Positions 1 through 8,844 of a stretch of 64,000 nucleotides of DNA are shown in pieces. The notes beneath the pieces are model-generated. The model was not told the DNA's origin, searched no databases, and worked only from the letters and a program-made list of their open reading frames with translations. Each line of letters starts with the position of its first letter. The stretch's first letter is position 1. Source of the stretch: Vibrio viridaestus (lineage in GTDB: Bacteria; Pseudomonadota; Gammaproteobacteria; Enterobacterales; Vibrionaceae); NCBI RefSeq assembly GCF_003856525.1, contig NZ_RJVQ01000003.1, positions 372,001 through 436,000 on the forward strand. Reading direction: 5' to 3'. Position numbers and translations under genes: made by a program.

Positions 1-1
1 A

Positions 2-223
2 ATGGGTAGTGGTACCACGATGGGCGTAGGCGTAGCTCAGGGCGTAGACAACTACCGCTCAATGCTTGATTCAAGCTTAGTCGAAATTCTTGCCGGGAAT
101 TTTGTTTGGTATGGAAGTGATATTGCGTTTGTTGTAGGAACTCTTTTATCAACTGCTGGTGTTGCGGTTTCGACGTTGAGATGGTTCCAAGCTCGGCATC
201 TTTTTAATGGAGAAGACGAATGA
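2..223 (+). CDS. Probable phage holin (5' end uncertain)
   Basis: A small protein of up to 73 residues with one clear hydrophobic segment (about residues 40-60, followed by a basic RWFQAR stretch) and a weaker apolar stretch around residues 25-37. It lies directly before an endolysin and a spanin pair, the place a holin normally takes, and its stop codon overlaps the endolysin start (ATGA). Holins form holes in the inner membrane at the end of lytic growth. The first ATG is at base 2, so the true start could lie outside the window or at the ATG at 20. The call is from position and hydrophobicity; no specific holin family is recognised. Confidence 0.55.
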   Translation: MGSGTTMGVGVAQGVDNYRSMLDSSLVEILAGNFVWYGSDIAFVVGTLLSTAGVAVSTLRWFQARHLFNGEDE

Positions 224-750
224 GACCTAACAAATTAATGGGTGCTGTACTGTTTGGTTCGGTGGCTTTAACGGGAGCCATTGAAGGTCTAAGGAATGAC
301 ACTTATCAAGATATGACAGGTATTCCAACAGCATGTTATGGCGAAACAGAAGGTATTAGCTTAGATGATAGTTTTAGCGATGAAGAGTGCGCGCAGATGC
401 TTGCAGTTTCTCTAAGTTATCATAATGAACCTTTCGAAGAACTGCATTATCAACTGAAACCTAACATACATATCGCGGTATTAGATTTCACTTACAACTT
501 AGGGACCAATGCTCTAAGACGATCGACTCTCTATTATAAGTTAAAAAATAAACAATATATTTGTGATGAATTTAATCGTTGGGTTTACGTTGGTGGTAAG
601 GATTGCAGAGTTAAAAAAAATAACTGTTATGGAATAGTGAAGCGACGAAATATTGAAACGCAATTATGTAAAAACGAAATATCAGTAAAACAAGCATTAT
701 CAATTATGAATAAATCTAAAACAGATAGGGAGGTAATAGCTCATGACTAA
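220..750 (+). CDS. Phage endolysin, GH24 lysozyme, SAR type
   Basis: A 176-residue muralytic enzyme of the T4/P21 lysozyme family (GH24), which cuts the glycan strands of peptidoglycan. The catalytic spacing E-x8-D-x5-T is visible as Glu22, Asp31 and Thr37. The N-terminus (about residues 5-20, rich in Gly/Ala/Leu/Val with few charges) looks like a signal-anchor-release segment placed directly before the catalytic Glu, so export would go through the Sec system and not depend wholly on a large-hole holin. It overlaps the holin by four bases and has GGAG upstream. The later half is lysine- and asparagine-rich, in keeping with AT-rich phage DNA. Confidence 0.85.
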   Translation: MRPNKLMGAVLFGSVALTGAIEGLRNDTYQDMTGIPTACYGETEGISLDDSFSDEECAQMLAVSLSYHNEPFEELHYQLKPNIHIAVLDFTYNLGTNALRRSTLYYKLKNKQYICDEFNRWVYVGGKDCRVKKNNCYGIVKRRNIETQLCKNEISVKQALSIMNKSKTDREVIAHD

Positions 751-1075
751 ATACATTATTATCGGTCTTGTCGTAATCGTTATTTCTATTATTGGGAGTA
801 TTCTATATCGTTTGGAAACGCTAGCAACTAAAAATGAATATTTAAATCAACAAATAAAAAATGAACAGGTGCAAAATATGGTTAAAGAAAATGTTATTTC
901 TAAATTAAGTAAAGAAAAAGAATATATGAATGATTTATTTAGTCAAAGGGAGATAAAGGCCAGAGATTTGGAGGTTGGATTAAATGAACAGATTGATTCA
1001 CTTAAAAAACAGCTTGAAGATATTAATTGTAATATTCCTCAATCTGTTACTGAGCAGTTGCAGTCTAATTACTGA
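743..1075 (+). CDS. Rz-like inner-membrane spanin
   Basis: A 110-residue protein with an N-terminal membrane segment (about residues 4-22, IIIGLVVIVISIIGSIL) followed by a long charged, heptad-like region (about 25-95), the plan of lambda Rz-type i-spanins. It starts inside the end of the endolysin gene with a strong GGGAGG ribosome-binding site. Together with the outer-membrane partner encoded in an overlapping frame it should bridge the periplasm and fuse the membranes in the last step of lysis. Sequence similarity to lambda Rz is not evident; the call rests on architecture and position. Confidence 0.7.
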   Translation: MTKYIIIGLVVIVISIIGSILYRLETLATKNEYLNQQIKNEQVQNMVKENVISKLSKEKEYMNDLFSQREIKARDLEVGLNEQIDSLKKQLEDINCNIPQSVTEQLQSNY

Positions 1076-1265
1076 TCGTCACCCGGTTGTAACAACTGAA
1101 TTTCTATTACCACCAGCTGGTCTAATTGTTCCATGTCAAAAGCCAAAAGTTATCGGTACTTGGCCTAGTGTTATTACCAATGATATACCGAGGCTAAAAT
1201 CCGCATTAGGAAAGTGTGCAAATCAAACACAGGAATACCTAGATTGGATTGAGATGCAAAAGTAA
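984..1265 (+). CDS. Rz1-like outer-membrane spanin lipoprotein
   Basis: A 93-residue lipoprotein starting inside the Rz-like gene in a different frame (92 bases of overlap). Residues 1-25 form a signal peptide ending in a lipobox, LLSSC, with Cys26 as the lipidation site. The mature part holds proline-rich patches (LPPAGLIVP) as in other o-spanins, then a short helical tail. GGAGG lies ten bases before the ATG at 984. Overlapping Rz/Rz1 genes are a hallmark of spanin pairs, so each supports the other. Confidence 0.75.
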   Translation: MNRLIHLKNSLKILIVIFLNLLLSSCSLITDRHPVVTTEFLLPPAGLIVPCQKPKVIGTWPSVITNDIPRLKSALGKCANQTQEYLDWIEMQK

Positions 1266-1359
1266 TAATATTAATAATCAAAAAAAGGAGGTTTTAAAAA
1301 ATTAACATAAAACGAGTGTAATAAAAAATAAATCATTGTAATACGATAGGAGAATCAAA
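1266..1359 (+). other. AT-rich spacer with an orphan Shine-Dalgarno sequence
   Basis: Between the spanin pair and the spike gene lies a near-perfect AAAGGAGGT (about 1284-1292) with no ATG, GTG or TTG at a usable distance; the frames after it close within a few codons. A second, ordinary ribosome-binding site (TAGGAGAA, ending near 1355) serves the spike gene. The first may be a relic of a lost small gene or of recombination at the module boundary. Confidence 0.4.
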
Positions 1360-3231
1360 ATGAATGTTATCGAAATTTTAGATAAAAATGACCATGAACT
1401 TGGTAGTGAATATGAGTCTGGTAATACTAGATGGATAGTTACCGATGCAGAAACTCCATTCTCATTGAATGATAATCTCTACTTAAAAGCAATTGGTGAC
1501 GTATATGTAGAAGATTTTAATAATGGTATTCTAACTCAAAGTGAATATGTGGGAAAAGCTCATAGTTATTGCATGGATGCAACAACTAACAACCGGCTAA
1601 TTTTTGATAATGGAATTGATTACACTTTTGAAAAAGAAGATTCGTTTGATATATATGTTGAATCTGGTGGTTGGTATTGTTCTGGGAACTGTAAGTTAAT
1701 TTGGAACGACAGTCCGACATCGGGATATGCAGTTCGTATTAAGGGGCGATTCGATTATGATAGCGAATATGCAAGTAGAGTGAATACATCAAACTTCGAA
1801 CCGTTTAGTGGTTTTACAATAGGAGAGTATAACGCCCAGAGAGAGGGTATTGGTTTACAAATTGGGTATGCTGATTCTCTTACGTCAACTTCGAATGGCG
1901 TTGTGACAAGTAAATTTAAGCTAAGTAGAATAAATATTTTCGACTTTGATGATGTTATTGCATTTTATCCTGGAGTTTGGGCTTGTGAATTAGAGCATGT
2001 TCATACTATGGGAGGCTCTTGGACTACACCTACTAATTCTGCTGACACCGATTTTGGTGAAAACATTAAAATATCTCACTGTTTTATTGCAGATAACCAC
2101 TCAAGATTGGTCGATAGCACTTACGGAACCGTTTCGTTAAATAGTGGTGAGTGGTTATTTGAAGGCGGTTCGTTCGATAATATGAAAGTGGTGATAGGCG
2201 GAGATGCCTGCGTAAAAATGAATAACCCGCATTTTGAAAATCCAACCTCGACAAGTATGAATAAGCGATTTCTAGAAGTGACGGGGTCACATGCTTATTG
2301 TGTACTAAATTCACCTCAGATTGTTATAAGAGATACATATATTTTCTCAAATCTCTTTTATTGCGTCAGTGGCGATTGGTCAGCAGATAATGACGGCGAT
2401 GGTTATAAAGATAGGTTTCCTTTTTCTGGAGGGCTCGTTATGAATGCGCCGTGCTATCAATCGCGAGCTAAATATCGTCCGGATATGGCTTCTCGAGTTG
2501 CAGAAACACTTGGTACGTCATTCGATAGCGATGATACGTTGGCTTTAATTGGCGGTTCAGGTCGTATCTATTGTAATTCAGGTGCGTATGTTAATTCGCT
2601 ATTTAGTAGTAATAAGCCAATTCCACTATCTCAGTCTTTATCGGGTGGATCCATTTCAAACTCTAACTTCGAAGATGATACGGTAGGGGATGCAGCTAAT
2701 TATTGGGTTGAGGATACAAGTGGTAGTTATGTTTCTGGAAGAGCCGTTGTCTCAGATGATTACGCTTGGGCTGGCACTAATAGTTTGAAAACAACCGTTG
2801 ACTATAATGGGGGGCAGACTTGGAACTCTACCCATACGTATCAGGATATTCAATGTAGCAGAGGTCAATTAGTTCAAGGAATAGCAAAATGTAAATGGCT
2901 TACAGAACTACTCAATGATACCACTGGAAGCGTTACAGGAAAAATTTTAATTTCGTTAAAGTTCTTAGACGCAGAAAAGAATACGATATCTACTGCATGG
3001 TCGAAAACGTTTTCTGTCAATACTGAGGCTTCAGAAGAGACTTACTCATTTTCTTATGATAATACAGATTATGAGGTTGATTGCGAAGGATGGAAACACT
3101 GCGAACTACTCGGTTCTGCCCCTGATGGTACAGCTTACGCACGAGTATCTTTAGTTTCTTATTCAACATCGAACTCTGCTAGTAAAAAAATACATACTTA
3201 TTGGGATTCTGTTCTGATTAACGTCATATAA
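1360..3231 (+). CDS. Phage tail-spike-like protein with C-terminal carbohydrate-binding-like domain
   Basis: A 623-residue protein rich in Gly, Ser, Asn, Tyr and Trp and in short beta-strand-like repeats, as in right-handed beta-helix tail spikes. The N-terminal about 70 residues look like a capsid/tail attachment region. Residues about 70-420 have the repetitive strand pattern of pectate-lyase-like spikes. Residues about 430-623, beginning near SNSNFEDDTVGDAANYW, resemble a CBM4/9-type jelly roll. It would recognise, and perhaps cut, a surface polysaccharide. It has its own ribosome-binding site and a terminator right behind it, so it may be a separate unit placed after the lysis genes. No catalytic residues can be assigned with confidence. 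Confidence 0.55.
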   Translation: MNVIEILDKNDHELGSEYESGNTRWIVTDAETPFSLNDNLYLKAIGDVYVEDFNNGILTQSEYVGKAHSYCMDATTNNRLIFDNGIDYTFEKEDSFDIYVESGGWYCSGNCKLIWNDSPTSGYAVRIKGRFDYDSEYASRVNTSNFEPFSGFTIGEYNAQREGIGLQIGYADSLTSTSNGVVTSKFKLSRINIFDFDDVIAFYPGVWACELEHVHTMGGSWTTPTNSADTDFGENIKISHCFIADNHSRLVDSTYGTVSLNSGEWLFEGGSFDNMKVVIGGDACVKMNNPHFENPTSTSMNKRFLEVTGSHAYCVLNSPQIVIRDTYIFSNLFYCVSGDWSADNDGDGYKDRFPFSGGLVMNAPCYQSRAKYRPDMASRVAETLGTSFDSDDTLALIGGSGRIYCNSGAYVNSLFSSNKPIPLSQSLSGGSISNSNFEDDTVGDAANYWVEDTSGSYVSGRAVVSDDYAWAGTNSLKTTVDYNGGQTWNSTHTYQDIQCSRGQLVQGIAKCKWLTELLNDTTGSVTGKILISLKFLDAEKNTISTAWSKTFSVNTEASEETYSFSYDNTDYEVDCEGWKHCELLGSAPDGTAYARVSLVSYSTSNSASKKIHTYWDSVLINVI

Positions 3232-3252
3232 ATATTAACTTCTGATGAAATT

Positions 3253-3280
3253 AAAGCCATCTTCACAGAAGATGGCTTTT
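3253..3280. terminator. Bidirectional intrinsic terminator
   Basis: A 12-bp perfect stem, AAAGCCATCTTC with GAAGATGGCTTT, and a three-base loop. A and T runs on the two flanks let it work for the spike gene (rightward) and for the antirepressor-like gene that ends at 3284 (leftward). Confidence 0.8.
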
Positions 3281-3283
3281 GAT

Positions 3284-3888
3284 TTATTTCACTCCTAATA
3301 AGTCATTAATTCTATTTTGCAGTGATCTGTTTATCATAATGATTTCATTAACTGTTAAAATTCCCGGCTCTTCTATTAATTTATTTATTTTATCTTTTTT
3401 TAGTATAAATGAATCCTCTGATAGTGAACTACTATTTATTATTTCTCCATTTGCTACTGTTAACAATAACCTTCCAGAGTAATTATTTACATTTATCATT
3501 GTTTGGTTTTTCTCGATTTTTCTGGATATTTCTTCATTTTTATTAACTTCTTTCTGGATATTCAACCAATAACGATACAGTGTGGCACATCCTATCTTTC
3601 TATAAAACTCAACTTTTTTTTTAGATTCATCGTTCAAGTCCTGTTCAGTAATCGTTATTAACCAAAAATAAAGGTTAGCTAGGGGTATGAAAATTTTTTT
3701 TGAACATTGCCATCATTACTAATTTCTATACTTTTTAAATCATGATTAGATTTTAAATCTACTATTGATTGATTATAGCTTAATCCAAAAGAAGAAATTA
3801 AACCATCTACCACGATATAAGGTGTATCTTTTATAACTATAATTATTAATTCATCGCCTTTAACTCTTACGTTGTATTTTCTTTTCAT
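3284..3888 (-). CDS. P22-antirepressor-N-like phage protein, frame interrupted at an A8 run
   Basis: Read leftward, 3888-3679 gives 69 residues (VKGDELIIIVIKDTPYIVVDG) that look like the start of a P22_AR_N domain. A second frame, 3637-3284, gives 117 residues from its own ATG. A -1 shift in the eight-A run (T8 on the plus strand at 3694-3701) joins them: after NVQKK the reading goes on as FIPLANLYFWLITI and runs into the second frame with no stop, giving about 201 residues. That joining stretch matches the IPL..L..WL..I pattern of P22_AR_N proteins, so the two frames are one gene. Such proteins act as antirepressors or regulators in prophages. Whether the shift is programmed, a mutation or a sequencing slip cannot be told here. 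A terminator lies just beyond the stop. Confidence 0.7.
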
Positions 3889-4374
3889 TATCTCTCTCCA
3901 TTTATATATGGTATCTATATAAATATATAAGTTTTTTTAATTTTATGGTCAAACGTATATTAATTTATATTTTATTGTTTTGGGGCGAAGTCAATTTTGC
4001 TGTTTTATTTTTTTTTGCTTGTCTTTTTTGTGACATTAATTATTTTATTTTGTCTATATTGAAAGGTTATGGTTTGCTTTTTATGAATTAAATTTATTTG
4101 GCGGCAATATATATTCTAGTAGTGATGTTTCTTTTTTTTAATAAAAGTTTACACTGCGCATCTTTGAAAAAGATACTATCTCTTAAAGAAAAAGCAAAAG
4201 GCGAGAATTGATATATGACGTTAAACTTGATGATCTAAGATAGTCTAGTTACTTTCGAAAAGCTGGATAAGAGTAAAGACTGTTCAATGTAAGGTAGTCG
4301 ATGATTTTAGATACATAGGTATTCAAATTAAGATTCTTTTTCACTTATATCATTAAATTTGTAACAAATTTTAT
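3889..4374. other. AT-rich intergenic region at the prophage-host boundary
   Basis: About 490 bases of very AT-rich DNA with long T and A runs. It must contain the leftward promoter of the antirepressor-like gene (TATA-rich stretch at about 3902-3935) and may contain the prophage attachment site, but no tRNA, integrase or direct repeat can be seen, and the other prophage end lies outside the window. Confidence 0.4.
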
Positions 4375-4401
4375 TAAAGATTTCATGCTTATGGCCGATG
4401 T
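4375..4401 (+). promoter_or_regulatory. Sigma28 (FliA)-type promoter for the chemoreceptor
   Basis: TAAA at 4375-4378, a spacer of exactly 15 bases, then GCCGATGT at 4394-4401, close to the flagellar consensus TAAA-N15-GCCGATAA (6 of 8 in the -10). It lies about 75 bases before a chemoreceptor gene, the expected class of target. Confidence 0.7.
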
Positions 4402-4476
4402 CTATTGTTATTAAAATCTATAAATTTATTTATCAGCTTTCAATTTCCGCCGGATTAACATCGTCGAGTTCGAACC

Positions 4477-6639
4477 ATGAGAATTAAATCAATAAGAATG
4501 AAAATCGCATTTGCTGCCGGGCTTTGCCTGATTGTTACGTCTGCAGCGCTTGTCGGATACAGTGTTTTCTCTTCTAATCAATCTTTAGACCTTGTCTCTG
4601 AAAAAACCTCTTCTCTAGTTAAAGAAGTTACCTTGCAGCAATTTGAAGCGACTGCCGCTGAGTCTGCACAAACAATTTATCAAAGAATTAATGAAGGATT
4701 GAGTATTGCGCGCACAATTGCATCGTCTACATCGGCACTAAAGTATTACGATCTGATGCAAGATACTCATAGCTTAAATAGGCGATCGTTTAATGACTCA
4801 TTACTAGCGGTATTAAACAGTAATAAGGATCTCAATGGCGCATACAGCTGTTGGGAACCGAATGCTTTTGATGACCATGATGACCGTTTCAAAAGCGCAA
4901 ATGATGGGAGCAACCCGCAGACTGGACGATTTACACCTTATTGGACCAGAACGGATTCCGGACACATTGAAGTGCAACCACTGGTAGAGTATGACTCTAA
5001 GGAATCTCATCCCAATGGAATCGTAAAAGGCGCTTGGTACCAAACACCAAAAGCCAATCACCTTGAAACGGTAACTGCACCATTACCCTATATTGTGCAA
5101 GGAAAACAAGTGTGGCTTGCAACTATTTCTGCACCTGTGATGGTGGGGCAGGAGTTTTATGGTGTTGTAGGGGTTGATTTCAATTTGGACTTTGTCCAAG
5201 ACTTAGCGACCAAAGTCGCGCAGCGAATTTACCAGGGCAATTCTCACGTAACGATTTCGACTGATCAAGGATTGATTATTGCTGACAGTCAAAATAAGGA
5301 GTTTGTTGGTAAAAAAGTAGAAGAAATATATGGTAATGACGCGAGTAAAATTGTCGATCTTATAAAAAAAGGTCAGCTTTATACGCGAGACGATCAAGAA
5401 AATAATATGTACAAGGTATTGGTTCCTATAGCGCTGGGGCAGACTGGAGTTAAATGGGGTATTACTCTCGAAGTCGATAAAAACCAGATCTTGGCAAATG
5501 TAAACTCTTTAGAACAATCGCTTCATGAACAAAACAATACGGATGCGCTTTATCAGGTCATTATTGGTTTGGTGATTACCGTAATGGCTATTCTCATTTT
5601 GATGTATGTGGCAAATAAAATATCCAAACCTATCTTGGGTGCAGTCAGCATGGCGAAAACGATTTCATCAGGTGTATTTGGTAGTCGCCTTAACTATCGT
5701 TCGGATGATGAGGTTGGTCAATTGAGTGATGCGCTCGATCAAATGTCTTCTTCATTAGAGAAACAAGTTAATGTTGCAGAGAAAATAGCTCAGGGGGATT
5801 TGACCGCAGAAGTTATTCTCTCTTCGGAACACGATCAACTTGGTAAAGCGTTAGAGCGCATGGTAAGCGATCTCAACGATCTCGTCGGGCAAATTAGCCA
5901 ACGCTCAGACGTTATTGGGAAAAATTCAGTGACAGTCTCTGATCTCAGCCAAGATCTTGCCAGCGGTGCCACACAATCTGCATCATCCGTAACAGAAATC
6001 AGCGCGACAATTACACAAATTGCAGCGCAAATACGTCAAAGTTCTTCTCATGTTCAGCAAGCGAGTGATTTATCAGGTAAGAGTCACTCGTTAGCATTAA
6101 GCGGTGATGGATTAATGAATGAGCTTAAAGACGCAATGGTTGAAATCGAAAGTTCTGGCAATGATATCAACAACATTATCGGCGCAATAGAAGATATCGC
6201 TGAACAAACCAATTTACTGGCACTAAATGCAGCCATTGAAGCTGCTCGTGCTGGCGAGTTTGGCCGTGGTTTTGCTGTTGTTGCGGATGAAGTAAGAAAG
6301 CTGGCTGCAAGAAGTGCCGAGGCTGTTCAGGAAACCTCTAAGCTGATTGCTGCCTCTGCTACCAAGACGCAGAGAGGTATTGAGCTTTCAGAAGAAACAT
6401 CGCTTGCGCTATCTGAAATTGTTGAGAATGTTAGTGAGGTTTCTTCATTGATGACTGAGATAGCTCAAGCATCGACAGAGCAGTCAGTCGGTGTTGACCA
6501 AGTTGCGGAAGGAATCAATCAGATTGACGAAGTAACACACCATAACAGTAGCAATTCAGAGCGTTGTGCGGTCGCTGCTGCTGAACTCTCCGAACACTCA
6601 CAGAATCTTACTCATTTAGTCGGTAGATTTAAACTGTAG
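4477..6639 (+). CDS. Methyl-accepting chemotaxis protein with periplasmic Cache domain
   Basis: A 720-residue chemoreceptor. The first membrane segment is at about residues 8-30, a double-Cache ligand-binding region at about 35-350 (with WYQTP and GVDFNLDFV as in dCache_1), the second membrane segment at about 358-380, a HAMP domain at about 381-433 and the cytoplasmic signalling coiled coil to the end. The hairpin tip (about 570-612) carries [19 protein letters not shown] and [15 protein letters not shown], which contact CheA and CheW. No C-terminal receptor pentapeptide for CheR is present. The ligand is unknown; dCache receptors often bind amino acids or other small acids. The ribosome-binding site is weak. 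Confidence 0.93.
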   Translation: MRIKSIRMKIAFAAGLCLIVTSAALVGYSVFSSNQSLDLVSEKTSSLVKEVTLQQFEATAAESAQTIYQRINEGLSIARTIASSTSALKYYDLMQDTHSLNRRSFNDSLLAVLNSNKDLNGAYSCWEPNAFDDHDDRFKSANDGSNPQTGRFTPYWTRTDSGHIEVQPLVEYDSKESHPNGIVKGAWYQTPKANHLETVTAPLPYIVQGKQVWLATISAPVMVGQEFYGVVGVDFNLDFVQDLATKVAQRIYQGNSHVTISTDQGLIIADSQNKEFVGKKVEEIYGNDASKIVDLIKKGQLYTRDDQENNMYKVLVPIALGQTGVKWGITLEVDKNQILANVNSLEQSLHEQNNTDALYQVIIGLVITVMAILILMYVANKISKPILGAVSMAKTISSGVFGSRLNYRSDDEVGQLSDALDQMSSSLEKQVNVAEKIAQGDLTAEVILSSEHDQLGKALERMVSDLNDLVGQISQRSDVIGKNSVTVSDLSQDLASGATQSASSVTEISATITQIAAQIRQSSSHVQQASDLSGKSHSLALSGDGLMNELKDAMVEIESSGNDINNIIGAIEDIAEQTNLLALNAAIEAARAGEFGRGFAVVADEVRKLAARSAEAVQETSKLIAASATKTQRGIELSEETSLALSEIVENVSEVSSLMTEIAQASTEQSVGVDQVAEGINQIDEVTHHNSSNSERCAVAAAELSEHSQNLTHLVGRFKL

Positions 6640-6654
6640 AATAGGATGGAAGAG

Positions 6655-6675
6655 CAGGGAGGGTATACCTCCCTG
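6655..6675. terminator. Hairpin between convergent genes
   Basis: An 8-bp stem, CAGGGAGG with CCTCCCTG, lies between the chemoreceptor stop and the stop of the leftward oxidoreductase gene. There is no strong T run on either side, so it may be a weak terminator or an mRNA 3' stabiliser. Confidence 0.45.
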
Positions 6676-6682
6676 ATTCAAG

Positions 6683-7783
6683 TTACTTGTTGCAGCAAGG
6701 ATAGTCTGTGTATCCCGTCTCGCCACCGCCATAAAGATAATCACTTAATATGTCATTGAATGGAATGTTATTAGCTAAGCGATACGGTAGATCCGGATTA
6801 GCGATATAAGGACGCCCAAACGCGACTAAATCTGCGTAGCCTTTACCCAGAACCCAATCTGCGCGCTCTTTGGTGTAATTACCTGCGACGATAATCGTAT
6901 TTGGGAAGATGGCTCTTGCGAGGGCTCGAAACTCTTCTGGTACGTCAGGTTCTGCATCCCAGTCTACTTCGGCAAAATGAACAAACCCAATTCCCATTTC
7001 ACCCATCTGTTTCATCGCTAGCAGAACAGTTTCTGGAGTATCTGGGTCATCCATACCACGGGCTTGGTTGTGTGGTGCGAACCGTACACAAATTCTTTCT
7101 GGAGCAAAAACAGTTTTCACTCCATCCAGAATTTCCATCAGAAAACGAATACGATTTTCTGGCGAACCACCGTACATGTCTTGTCGCTGATTTGAACTTT
7201 TACGCAAGAATTGGTCGATTAGATAGCCATTACCACCGTGCAGCTCGATACCATCAAAGCCAGCCTCCTTCGCATTTCTTGCTGCCTGAATAAAATCCTG
7301 CTGAACCTGATGTATCTCATCTAAACTCATTGTTCTGGGTGGTGTACATTCATGCTCTTTTCCACCATTTCCATCTCGGTTTGCAATCCAAACGCCTATT
7401 CCTTTTGGTGTAGGGATCGCTGATGGTGCGATAGGCGCCTTACCATGATGAAACAACTCATGGGACATTCGACCTGTGTGCCAGACTTGGAGAAAAATCT
7501 GCCCATCATTTTTATGTACAGCGTCAGTGACTTTATTCCAACCCGTTATCTGCTCATCAGAATGAATGCCAGGAGTATATGAATACCCCTGGGCGTCTTC
7601 CGATACTTGTGTTGCTTCCGCAATAATTAAGCCCGCAGAGGTACGCTGAGCGTAATATTCAGCCATTTGATCCGTTGGAATATTACCAGGCTGAGCTGAA
7701 CGACAGCGAGTCATCGGTGGCATAACAATTCGATTTTTAAAATCTAGCTTACCCTTGGTAAGCGGCTCAAATAAGCTACTCAT
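6683..7783 (-). CDS. Old yellow enzyme family alkene reductase (NemA-like)
   Basis: A 366-residue FMN-dependent TIM-barrel ene-reductase, normal length for the NemA/OYE group, which reduces activated C=C bonds (N-ethylmaleimide, unsaturated aldehydes and ketones) and some nitro compounds with NAD(P)H. Visible family features are the N-terminal FMN motif VMPPMTRCR, the substrate-binding HGGN (OYE1 His191/Asn194 equivalents), QFLRKSSNQRQDMYGGSPEN and the C-terminal phosphate-binding GRPYIANPDL. It follows the aldo/keto reductase with a three-base gap, so the two are one operon. A divergent LysR regulator next to them suggests induction by electrophiles or a small aromatic compound (inference). 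Confidence 0.9.
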   Translation of the reverse strand: MSSLFEPLTKGKLDFKNRIVMPPMTRCRSAQPGNIPTDQMAEYYAQRTSAGLIIAEATQVSEDAQGYSYTPGIHSDEQITGWNKVTDAVHKNDGQIFLQVWHTGRMSHELFHHGKAPIAPSAIPTPKGIGVWIANRDGNGGKEHECTPPRTMSLDEIHQVQQDFIQAARNAKEAGFDGIELHGGNGYLIDQFLRKSSNQRQDMYGGSPENRIRFLMEILDGVKTVFAPERICVRFAPHNQARGMDDPDTPETVLLAMKQMGEMGIGFVHFAEVDWDAEPDVPEEFRALARAIFPNTIIVAGNYTKERADWVLGKGYADLVAFGRPYIANPDLPYRLANNIPFNDILSDYLYGGGETGYTDYPCCNK

Positions 7784-7786
7784 ATT

Positions 7787-8737
7787 TTACTCTTTGCTGG
7801 CGGTGTTTAGTAAATTCATCTCTTCGTTTGACAGGGATAACTCGGCTGCTTGGGCAAGCTCGTTTAACTGTTTAATCGAGGTGGCGCTGGCAATAGGTGC
7901 TGTGACTGATGGACGATGAATTATCCATGCTAATGCGGCTGACGCCATTGGAACGTTATGGTTAACGGCTACCTGTTCTAATGCCTGAAGTATTTTTTCA
8001 CCTCGAGATGTCATGTATTTCTGTACGAAATCGTTGCGTTTCGAGTTCTTTACATCATCCAAACTACGGTATTTACCTGATAGATAACCACTTGCCAGTG
8101 AAAAGTATGTCACGACACCTAGTTCGTTTGACTTACAGACGTTTTCAAGAGCACCCTCATATCCTTTTCTGTCGAACAGATTATATTCTGGTTGGTGGGC
8201 AATAAACGAGGGCAAATTATTAGCACGAGAGACCTCTAATGCAGACTGTAATCTTTCTGCACTGTAGTTAGAGGATGCGATTGCGCCAACTTTCCCGTCC
8301 TTAATCAATTGATCAAAAGCAGATAATGTTTCTTCCAGTGGAACGGTTTCATCATCTTTATGCGCATAGTAAAGATCGATGTGGTCAGTATTCAGTCGTT
8401 TTAATGACGCTTCAGCTGAACGTATAATGTAATCTTTAGATAACCCTTTATTACCATTGGGTAATTCCATCCCCACTTTTGTTGCAATGACGACTTTGTC
8501 TCGCTTACCTGATTTTTTTATCCATTGGCCGATGACACTTTCTGATTCGCCACCATTATTATCTGGTGCCCAAGCAGAGTAGACATCTGCTGTGTCGACC
8601 ATATTGATGTCTAAGTCGACAAGTGCATCTAGCAGTTTAAACGACTGTTGTTCATCTGCTGTCCAACCAAAAACGTTTCCGCCAAAGACCAATGGTGCAA
8701 TCTCTATAGCGGAGTTACCTAATCTTCTTCTGTTCAT
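7787..8737 (-). CDS. Aldo/keto reductase
   Basis: A 316-residue member of the aldo/keto reductase superfamily, NADPH-dependent carbonyl reductases. The catalytic tetrad can be placed: Asp and Tyr in VDTADVYSAW, Lys in VVIATKVGM, His in DLYYAHKDDE. The C-terminal region (APIASATSIKQL) is the usual cofactor-phosphate binding stretch. It is the first gene of a two-gene leftward operon with the old yellow enzyme, so activated carbonyls could be handled by two routes. Its start is 107 bases from that of the divergent LysR gene, which is likely to control it. Confidence 0.88.
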   Translation of the reverse strand: MNRRRLGNSAIEIAPLVFGGNVFGWTADEQQSFKLLDALVDLDINMVDTADVYSAWAPDNNGGESESVIGQWIKKSGKRDKVVIATKVGMELPNGNKGLSKDYIIRSAEASLKRLNTDHIDLYYAHKDDETVPLEETLSAFDQLIKDGKVGAIASSNYSAERLQSALEVSRANNLPSFIAHQPEYNLFDRKGYEGALENVCKSNELGVVTYFSLASGYLSGKYRSLDDVKNSKRNDFVQKYMTSRGEKILQALEQVAVNHNVPMASAALAWIIHRPSVTAPIASATSIKQLNELAQAAELSLSNEEMNLLNTASKE

Positions 8738-8844
8738 AACAACTCCTCATTGCATTGAATAATTAAAGAAATAGTGTAATTAATTTTGTTTGAGTTGATA
8801 ATGGACAAAATAACGAAGTCTATATTTGGAAATATTAAATAATT

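Noticed and set aside
3279-3482. A rightward 67-codon frame opposite the antirepressor-like gene.
   Set aside because: It is the shadow of the leftward gene, begins inside the terminator and has no ribosome-binding site.
4460-4480. GTTCGAACC next to the chemoreceptor start, like a tRNA T-loop.
   Set aside because: No acceptor, D or anticodon arms can be built around it, and the bases run into the coding start.
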